This document shows, piece after piece, positions 49,601 through 64,000 of a stretch of 64,000 nt of DNA; the stretch's first letter is position 1; every line of letters begins with the position of its first letter. The DNA is taken from positions 4,363,637 through 4,427,636 of the forward strand of contig CM025851.1 of assembly GCA_003952965.2 (NCBI GenBank). The letters run 5' to 3'. The stretch is from Morella rubra (taxonomy: Eukaryota > Streptophyta > Magnoliopsida > Fagales > Myricaceae). The notes under the pieces were generated by a model, which saw only the letters and a program-made list of their open reading frames with translations, was not told where the DNA came from and made no database searches. Made by a program: the position numbers and the translations under genes.

Positions 49601-52111
49601 CTTCTACCATATGCAATGGAACTTCTTTGGGTGGATAAATTGTGTATCCAGGAAAGATTTTTTCATGGAATCGAGAGTTATCTTTTTCTCTCGAAAACAG
49701 GAGGCATTGAATTTTGCATGCTTTAACAGAGAGCTGTTTGCATTTGTAACAGGTTAGGAAGGTTGGTAAGGTTGCAAGGGCAATTGCCATAATGAGCCAC
49801 CCAATACCAAACACCAGTGATTCTCATTCAGTGCAGGTTATCCTGCCACAGAAGCAGTTGGGTCGCAGATCAGACATGTGAGTTCTCTTACAATGTTTTG
49901 GGAGAAAAATTAATCACCCCATATTCGTTGAGTAGCTCCTATACAGGAGTGCCTTAGTGGCAAACAATTTTGTTAATGAAGTTAACTAGTTCTTATGGGT
50001 TTTGTATAATGTGCCCAGCAATTTTTCTTTAACTATGCATTTGGATTTTCTTCCACTTCTACAATGTTGAGAAAAATGCATATGCTGTGGGAAACCTAGT
50101 GAAATTGCATTCCAAACGCTGCAGCTATCATTCTGTCCAACCCACTTTTCCAGGCATAACTGCTCTAGGCATTATCGCTTGCATCCCAAACTGAGAAAAA
50201 CCTAGTGACTGTAAATCCCTCGCCACTGTACAATGTAGTGTGAGAAGATGTACTATCTCACTACTAGACTGCAAATGCAAGACCAGTTTGAGAGGGGGGG
50301 GAGTAAAGTGTACTTTTCCTGAATCGAAATTGCTGATTCGTACATGCTTATAACTCAATTGAAAATCTGTTTTTAATTCTAAGACACTTCAAGCATAAGC
50401 TTTCACATAGATCTGGCTTCAATCAGACATCACTGATGGCCGCACATGAAAGCTTTTACATAACCAGAACCGAAAATAACTCTTAAAACAGCTACATGAA
50501 TCCAGTCCCATGGCTGCGTGGAGATGTCTCTCAAACACGCAGTTCTCCATTTCAAGAGCAAACTTGCAAGAATTCCAATAGAAAAGATGGTATCTAGGCT
50601 TGTCCCCAGTGCCTCCTCAGAACAGTCTGTATCTCTTCCAGTCTATTAGCGACCCAGACAGTAATATTGAACCGAGAGTGGAAGTATATTTGATGATATT
50701 CCCAATCCATTACTCCATTAATCTTTCTGCATTAGTATCAGTTTTTCTGTGGAAAACTCTTCATTTTGCCAAATTGCTCCTTTCGTAAGAGCACAGTTAT
50801 TCCCTGACCGAACAGTTCAATTCCTGATGCCACTTCACTTGGTCTAGCTGAGGATGTTTAACTATTGCAATTTAGCAGGAAAAATTTACGCTAGTTTGTC
50901 TATTTCACTGTGATAGGAAACAAAATACTATCACCTCATATCATTGAGATGCTGAATTCCTACTTGTCCTTCTGCGTTTTGTTGTGGGATTGGACATGCG
51001 AAGAGGTCCCCCTCCCACTTTTCTCCCGATGCTTCGGTGCATTTCAGTTTTCCTGTGTATGGTTTGTTAGAAGTGAATGCCTGTTGGAACATTTGCACTC
51101 TATAGTGGACATCGCAATATACTGTTGCAGATAACTTGTCGGTTGATTTTATACTGGTACTCCTTCTCTTTCCTTAGCGTCTATTGAAGTCTCAATTGTG
51201 ATCCCTCTATGGTTGGGCAGGTACCTTTTCTGTTGCTCTTACTCCCACAACGTTGCTCCAAAGGGGAAATTTATTGCATTTGTATCAACGGAGGCAGAGA
51301 CTGATCATCCTGAGACTGAACTTAAATCAGGAATTGACCTTCTGGGGCCTGTTGATGAGATATTCTTTGATATCTATGACCGATATGAACCAGTCAATGA
51401 ACCATCCCTAGACAATTGCTTTATATCAGCGGTAAGGGTTATTTTGCTTTCTTAATGCTTGAGTTGATCGCATTTCTGCCATGTAGCTTTTCGCTGATGA
51501 TGGATAGTAACCAAATCCATTTTCATGTATAACAGAGTTACGATGCAACAACACACTTTGAGTCAACTGTCACAGATGTACTCAACATGTATACATTGAT
51601 AACTGGGAAGGTAGTGAATTTTTTTCCTTGCAATTTAATCTGTTCTCTTTGTTTAAGTCATGCCTTGAGGTTCGAAGTCCTGTCATGGCCATGCTTATAG
51701 ACATCTCTTATGATGCTTTTATCGCATATGCTTACTATAATGGAGCTGCCTTTAGGTAGGTAAAGGACCATACTAGGGAAAAAGTTTAAACATAATATTT
51801 GATCATAAAGCTCTTCTGTTTTTTCGGCCTACTAATGATTGTTTAAGTTTCAACTTAAACAGCTTCTTATACACTTAGTACGTAATTACCAAAAAAAAAG
51901 GGATCACAGTGTCATACCAATCCTTTTACTGGCCATTAGAAATTAACTTCTTGAAAAGATACTTTACAGGAAAAAAAGCGCATCTTTCTCTGTGTCACTG
52001 CGAGTGCATGTTCTACCCGGACAAGGCTTAATGTCATAATTAATTGGTGTTTTTGAGCAGGTCGTTGACCTCAGTGTGGATTTAAGTTCTGCCAGTGCTG
52101 CAGAAGAATAA
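46670..52111 (+). CDS. GDI1: Rab GDP dissociation inhibitor
   Basis: GDI extracts prenylated GDP-bound Rab GTPases from membranes and keeps them soluble, allowing vesicle-traffic recycling. Thirteen exons give about 444 aa: 46670-46756, 47576-47638, 47747-47830, 47952-48059, 48144-48316, 48803-48914, 49034-49114, 49228-49290, 49461-49562, 49753-49877, 51221-51431, 51536-51610 and 52061-52111. All borders are GT..AG and in phase. Conserved regions are the dinucleotide-fold start [20 protein letters not shown], the Rab-binding [16 protein letters not shown], and [20 protein letters not shown] with [21 protein letters not shown] and [20 protein letters not shown] also fit, and the C terminus ends in AAEE. 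Length and motifs are normal for the family and nothing looks broken. The first intron is 819 bp and the tenth 1343 bp. Confidence 0.96.
49878..51220 (+). other. GDI intron 10 (1.34 kb)
   Basis: The largest GDI intron, between exon 10 (ending in the split Met codon of SDM) and exon 11 (starting [10 protein letters not shown]). It contains a run of G at about 50295-50302 but no recognisable gene or element. Confidence 0.8.
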
Positions 52112-53704
52112 ATATCGAAGACAAACGCTACTTTTGGTGCTTGAGCCGATAATTCTACTTTGTTCCAAGTTCCTTAAGGGTGTTAAAGTTGCCAGTCACA
52201 AACTGGCCTTGACCTGGCCAAGTCTTGTTTTCTCTTTCCGTTATAGACCATGTTATATGTGATGAAGTGTTCTTTCCTATGTACTGGGAACTTTGATGTG
52301 CAGATTTAAGACATTCATCTGACGATGCGTTTCTGGTGGCAGCTTTGAAATGAAACGTATGTCGAATTGCCTTGTGTAACATGGTTCCTGGTACTCTGGT
52401 TTTGCAATCTCTGGATTTGGGGTCGGTTTCTTTAGAAGTTGTCCTATTATGAGTAGCTAATACCCTCTTCCCCTTGCTTTTCATCTTACCCATCTTTCTC
52501 ATTGCAAGTTACCGGGCTTGCCCCCCGCCCCGGCCCGGGGGAACCCAAAAAGAGAAGCAAACCAATCACGAAGAAAAAAGAGGAGAGTTTTATGCTTTTA
52601 CTGTGGTGCTCTCAGCATTGAGAATAAACAAGTCTTTTACTCTCATTAGTCACTTAATTTCTATTCTTTCTAAATAAGTTAGTCTATTTTTTTACTTTGT
52701 TCTATATGGTTGGTATTTATAAAACCTCCCTTTTTTGAGCAAATCAGGAATTAAGGGGTAAATATTGAAAGGGGTAATGTTATAGTAACCCTTACGTGAA
52801 AGACATGTAAAATGACCTAAATGTTTCTCTTAAGATAATTTTTTTTTCAAATAAATAAAAAATTAAGAAATAAATAGGTTATGAAATATAGATTTAATTT
52901 TTTATTTAAAAAATATTACTTTTTATATATTATTTTTTATTTTTAATAAACTTTTAATATTTTTAATAATTTTTTTTAAGATATTTTGAACATTTTACAT
53001 GTGATTTAAAACTTTGTTCGGAAACATTAAGGACTTTGAAATTTAAGGACGAGATTGATTTTAATCTATAATTAAGAAGTGTATTATGATATTAACTTAT
53101 CGAAAACTGCAGATTTAACATTCAGCTGTTTAATATAATTCACTTCTATTGTCTATGTGGCGGAAAAAAAAATATAACTGAACTATCAAAACCAAGAAAG
53201 GATTCGATCATGAGCTAAACAAACGAGCACCCCTAAAATGACAATTTTTGAATTAACTCGTATAATATCTTTAAATATTAAAATTTTGACCAAATGATAC
53301 CGAATCCTGCAAGCACAATTACGTTGACACCCTACTAAAAGAATTAACAGTTTCCTTTGATAAGTGATCGATAATTCCGTCCAGAGACCGCATTCAATGG
53401 AGTGGAGACTCGGGAGTTCATAACGAAGCACAATTTCGCTGTTGGTTGGACTTTTCTTTTCAAAGCCTGTATTCGTATAAACCCCGACCGACCTTTCCCT
53501 CTCTCTCTCTCCCTTGGCGGCCGCTAACCGGATTTGGGCGTAGTTAGTCTCCTCCAGCCGTCGGACATCTAGGGGCCGCAGGGTAATAGTCACCCGTGCG
53601 TCCTTCGACTGCGCCTTCCGTCCTGATCTTGTTCTCTGATCCTCCGTGGACGAACTCTTAGGTTTCAGCGTTATTCGCTTCCACAGTTGCAGCCTGCAGG
53701 GACA
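52112..53704. other. Intergenic region between GDI and RIO2
   Basis: GDI 3' UTR, then spacer. A short GC-only block (52521-52540) interrupts otherwise AT-rich DNA. The stretch 52780-53000 is very AT-rich, with long A and T runs. The RIO2 leader is at about 53500-53704 and includes a CT-rich tract near 53490-53512. No gene was found. Confidence 0.55.
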
Positions 53705-60227
<6,523 letters not shown>

Positions 60228-61317
60228 AGTTTTGTGAAGAATCACCATGTGCTCCAAATGATAGATGCCATCAGTTAAATTGGCCGCGGCAATGGTAAAC
60301 AAATATAGAAAATAATTTTGTCCCTGCAATCGATAACCCGCCTGACTTTCAAGTCAAACAAGCAAGGTGATCGGAGAAAATTAGTGCTTTATAAGCACCA
60401 CAAGCTTCAGTAATGTTCGTGAATGAGCTTTTAGTTGTGTGATGTAGGGAAATTGACTTGCCTTATTGCGCAGGTTGTATTACATAATTATAGATTAGTT
60501 TCTCCATTACGTCGGATAAGTCTTAAATTCTTAATGAAGTATACCTTAGATCAAGTCAGGACCTGATTAATTTGAAGTGTTCGCAGCTTGTCTAGCGTGG
60601 CCATGGTTTGTATTAATTAGGTGGTTTCTTGGTTGTAAATTGCTTTTAACCGTGAAATGCAGAGTCTGCTCAACCCATCCGATTCTGTGAAAACTGGTAG
60701 ATGCAATAAAGAGTAAAATACGAATATAGAAGAGACGAGTTATGGAACAACCCGAGTAAAATGCCTTCCCCCCCACCGAAAAAAAAAAAGGAATAACCCG
60801 AGCAAAACACGTAGTAGTGTAGAATTCCGTTCGTCAGCGAGACAGATGAGGAAGATGACAGTGCAGACAGACAACAGCCACAACCCACGCATCTATATGC
60901 TCCAAAATTGAGCCCTCTTCTTCCCCTGCTATTTTTCTGTCTCTACCGAACCAAAATCAGAATGCATATAATTCCACTATTCAAAATTCTTCCTTGACGT
61001 GCGTATATTTTAAAAGGGTCGATGAGAGACAAATCGACCACAAGAAGAGGAGAGCTGTAAAGCTTGTGATGACTGCCAGTATAGGCAAAAATTAGTAGTA
61101 GCAGCAGCAGCACAGTTGTAATATATAAACTACCGGCCGTCCTCAAAGAGGGCATGCCGTGAGAAAGGAGAACAAAGGCGGGAAACGTTTTTGATTCACA
61201 ATGCGGTGGTCTATTACTAATTGGAATGCACATTTTTGTCAATCACAACAAAACATTAAAGAAGGAAAGGCGGGATTGGGGGAGCTGCTCTAGCTTCACT
61301 ACAAGGTTTGAGTGTGA
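60228..61317. other. Intergenic region between convergent RIO2 and MLO genes
   Basis: 3' flanks of both genes. An A-run lies at about 60779-60790 and a short CAG-like repeat (agtagcagcagcagcacag) near 61095. No gene, RNA or transposon was recognised. Confidence 0.55.
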
Positions 61318-63951
61318 CTATGGGGCTGTTCGTTTGTGTACATGGGTGTCAGTCGCAGTTGTAATCTCTCTGCCTTCTTCCATATCAGATTCCACTTCAC
61401 CTACTTCTGTCATCTGAAGATTCTGAACTGTCAAAGGAGTAGTATCTTTGTGGCTCATGTGGCTGGAGTCATGAGCAGAAGAGCCAGGAGCAGTAGAGCC
61501 ATGAGCAGTAGAGCCATTAGAGCAGCCCCCCTTTTTGGCTGCCCGAGCCCAACCAACAAGCCCTTCTTGTATATGTTCTTCAAATATAGCCTTCTTAAAT
61601 GAAGTTCCCATCTATGTTTCTATTTCATCAGCCAAAGACCCTTGACATGGGAAGGTAAGTTTCCATGGTTGATCCAACTTGTGTGACAATCGGCTGTAGC
61701 CCGAACGAATACCCAAAATCAACAACATAGCCCTTCTTGTATTGTTCTTCAAATATAGCCTTCTTAAATGAAGTTTTCTATGTTTCCTACAAACAGCATA
61801 TTTCATCAGCCAAAGACCCCAAGCTAAGTGTCACATTGGGAAGGAAGATTCTGAACTGTTAGTATCCTCATGAGTCATGAGCAGAAGAGCCAGGAGCAGT
61901 AGAGCCATGAGCAGTAGAGCCATGAGCAGTAGAGCCATTAGCAGCCTTTCTCAAACCCTTGCCCCCCTTTTTGGCTGCCCGAGCCCAACCAACAAGCCCT
62001 TCTTGTATATGTTCTTCAAATATAGCCTTCTTAAATGAAGTTCCCATCTATGTTTCAAGGAACCACAAACAAACAGCAATATTTCATCAGCCAAAGACCC
62101 CAAAATAAAAGTGACATGGGAAGGTAAGTTTCCATGGTTGATCCAACTCACCTGTGTGACAATCGCATAGAGTGGAAGGGTACTGTAGCTGCAGACAAAC
62201 TGAACGAATACCCTAAAATCAACAAATCATACCATAAGATTTTGGCAGAACAATAGAAAGACAAGCTTTTTCTTTCTCTTTCTCTGTTTTGTTTCTTTCT
62301 GTGAGAGGAAGACAAAGTTTTGAAGTAGAATATACGTATCCTTGTTTTACATACCCTATAACAAGTCTAGGGATGATATAAGCGATTTTTCCCATTATGC
62401 ATGAGTCAAATCCATACTGAACCTGCAGTAGATTGCATATGATACGATCCATTCAGCAATTCACATCTCAATTTGTAGGAGATATCTTAAGTAACAAATG
62501 GAGAGATATATGTTACCCAAATCCAGAAGAAAAATGCCAGTTCAAAAGAATTCTGGAACAGGATGATATGAATCAATAAGAGAACAAGCTTTGGCCTATG
62601 GAACCAGAAGTGATCATCTGAAGGCTGAACTACCAATGCCCCTTGAATTGCTACATGTTTCTCTGCAACTTCATGGGCCAACTGGGAGATTACATGCTCC
62701 AGCTTGGTGCCCACAGCAAGTAGAAGCTGTAGAAAGAAAACACTATTCATATTAAGGTACTTATCCTACATGCTTCCCTATGAAGTTTACAAGATGGACA
62801 TGTAATTTCATTATTCTGTGAAGTGAAGATGAACCATCTACCCAATTCATACTAATAACTAAACCATGGTAAACACCATAGAAGAAAGCAGACACATTTC
62901 TTTTAGGAGTCTAAAGCTTGAGCGAGAAACTAAAATGCTGAAAGGCATCGACTCATCCAGTACCCTTGTAAAAGGGGTGTGAAAACAGCAGACATTCTCA
63001 TCACAGGGGAGTGTCAAATATTCACTTACAATGAAAGGAATGAATGCAATCCAAAAGTAGGCATGCCAACCTGAAAGAAAATCAAAACACACGATGCTTC
63101 GAAGTTAGGAGATGATGATATTCATGTAGCAGAGCTTAGATAGAGATAAGACTATTGCATTATATTCTATTGCATTATATTTTGAACACCTCCAAGAACG
63201 ATACCTTCTTGTCAATTCTGATGTGATAGAAAAATGTGCATCAAAATGGATGAGAACTGGGGACCTCTACCACTAAACATTCTACTACACTTTTGGAGCC
63301 AGGGGTAGAACCATCTTATGAATGTAATTAAGCATGTCACTTGCTGTTCCATGGTCCAAATTGCAGTACGAAATCACAATTTGCTTTGCTAGTAAAAGGT
63401 GGCACTTAATAAGGCCCAATGGCCATACATTCAATAACGTGCACAGAACCTAATGAGTCTTTTATGAAAAAACAGAAATCTGTGGGAGAGAGAGCGCTTA
63501 CCAGCAACATTCAGAAGCAAGAAAATGACCACAAATAACCAAAGGTACCAACTGCAATTGATGAAGGGAGACATGAGTCTATGAATTGAGGAATAAGATA
63601 ACATAAATCATTTTTTGTGTCAAGGGGAGATGGTACATGATAATATGGGCCATAAAAAAAGAACGAAAGAAGCCATGTAATATGGTTTCAAGCTTCCACA
63701 GAAATCCTACCATTTTTCAGTGAAAAAAGAAGCCTAATAAAGCACAAACTGTTAATGCCAACACTTAGAAATGGTTTAACTTTAAAAGATGGACCTAACA
63801 TTAAGAGCAGGGAAGCTACGTACAGAAAAGAAATAAGCTATGCATTGGGATGTTTTTTCTATTTGTAGCTAACCTTATTCCCACGACTTTCTTGAAATCA
63901 GCTTCAAGGGCACGTATCATGTACTTGTGGAAATTGAATTTTGGGTTTCCC
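61318..63951 (-). CDS. MLO15: MLO-like seven-transmembrane protein, 3' part (gene truncated by window edge)
   Basis: MLO proteins are plant membrane proteins with a C-terminal calmodulin-binding domain. Exons on the minus strand: 63951..63874 (NPKFNFHKYMIRALEADFKK), 63551..63502 (WYLWLFVVIFLLLNVAG), 63070..63030 (WHAYFWIAFIPFI), 62726..62517 (SQLAHEVAEKHVAIQGALVV, DHFWFHRPKLVLLLIHIILF), 62422..62355 (YGFDSCIMGKIAYIIPRLVI) and 62212..62152 (CSYSTLPLYAIVTQ). Then comes a terminal exon starting MGTSFKKAIFEEHIQEGLVG, the calmodulin-binding region. Two usable terminal exons exist: a near one (62047..61868, 59 residues, ending AHDS) and a far one (61611..61318, 97 residues, ending VHKRTAP). The upstream exons lie beyond 64000. 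The MLO15 symbol rests on gene order and is tentative; the family is certain. Confidence 0.9.
61550..62212 (-). repeat. Degenerate tandem array of the MLO terminal exons
   Basis: The sequence spanning the penultimate exon, its intron and the start of the last exon occurs as one intact copy (62212..61868) and decayed copies to its left. At 61795..61731 a last-exon copy lacks the ATGGG start. At about 61726..61675 a shortened penultimate exon retains only fragments (ggtattcgttcgg, gattgtcacaca). A complete last exon follows from 61611. The shared intron phrase 'ttggatcaaccatggaaact' occurs at about 61660 and 62135, and 'tttcatcagccaaagaccc' occurs three times (about 61624, 61801, 62082). Confidence 0.85.
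61868..61935 (-). repeat. 15-bp minisatellite in the MLO C-terminal coding region
   Basis: Units of 'atgagcagtagagcc' (minus strand GGCTCTACTGCTCAT, encoding G-S-T-A-H) repeat about four times here and about three times in the distal terminal exon at 61470-61515. Copy number differs between the two terminal exons. Confidence 0.7.
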
Positions 63952-64000
63952 CTGCAATGAGTCTACAGAAAAAAAAAATATCAAAACTCAGCTAGAGTCT

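Overview
The window is nuclear DNA from a flowering plant, most likely a core eudicot. Genes are split by many GT..AG introns, intergenic DNA is AT-rich and holds small foldback (MITE-like) elements, and every recognisable product belongs to a plant gene family. I cannot name the species from the sequence.

Layout, left to right: the first two coding exons of a poly(ADP-ribose) glycohydrolase (minus, runs off the left edge); an unexplained coding-like stretch (1716-2414); a chloroplast 4-hydroxy-tetrahydrodipicolinate reductase of lysine synthesis (minus, 8 exons); an intronless, frameshifted NMD3 pseudogene (minus); two adjacent MITE-like elements; lumazine synthase of riboflavin synthesis (plus) with an 808-bp internal tandem duplication carrying two exons; an ADP-glucose pyrophosphorylase small-subunit-like gene with altered catalytic residues (plus, 9 exons); a chloroplast RAP-domain protein (plus); two near-identical 3.16-kb tandem copies of an LEA_2/WHy desiccation-related gene (plus); about 5 kb of gene-poor DNA; an ARGOS-like organ-size gene (plus); the ankyrin protein SKIP35 (minus); a gene-poor 4.4 kb with two foldback elements; Rab GDP dissociation inhibitor (plus, 13 exons); RIO2 kinase (plus, 13 exons); and the 3' half of an MLO gene (minus, runs off the right edge) whose terminal exon is duplicated.

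The genes do not form one pathway. Their order matters for ancestry: DapB, lumazine synthase, LEA_2, ARGOS-like, SKIP35, GDI and MLO occur in the same order as I recall for Arabidopsis At2g44040 to At2g44110. The PARG and RAP genes recall a second Arabidopsis block near At2g31870-At2g31890. The APS2-like and RIO2 genes are additional relative to both.

The three most notable structures are local duplications: in lumazine synthase, across the LEA_2 gene, and at the MLO 3' end. In the first two the copies are virtually identical except beside the junction. This allows either very recent duplication or unmerged assembly overlaps. If real, the lumazine synthase duplication cannot be spliced in full, because the second copy's first exon would enter in the wrong reading frame. 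No RNA genes, CRISPR arrays, viral elements or autonomous transposons were recognised.
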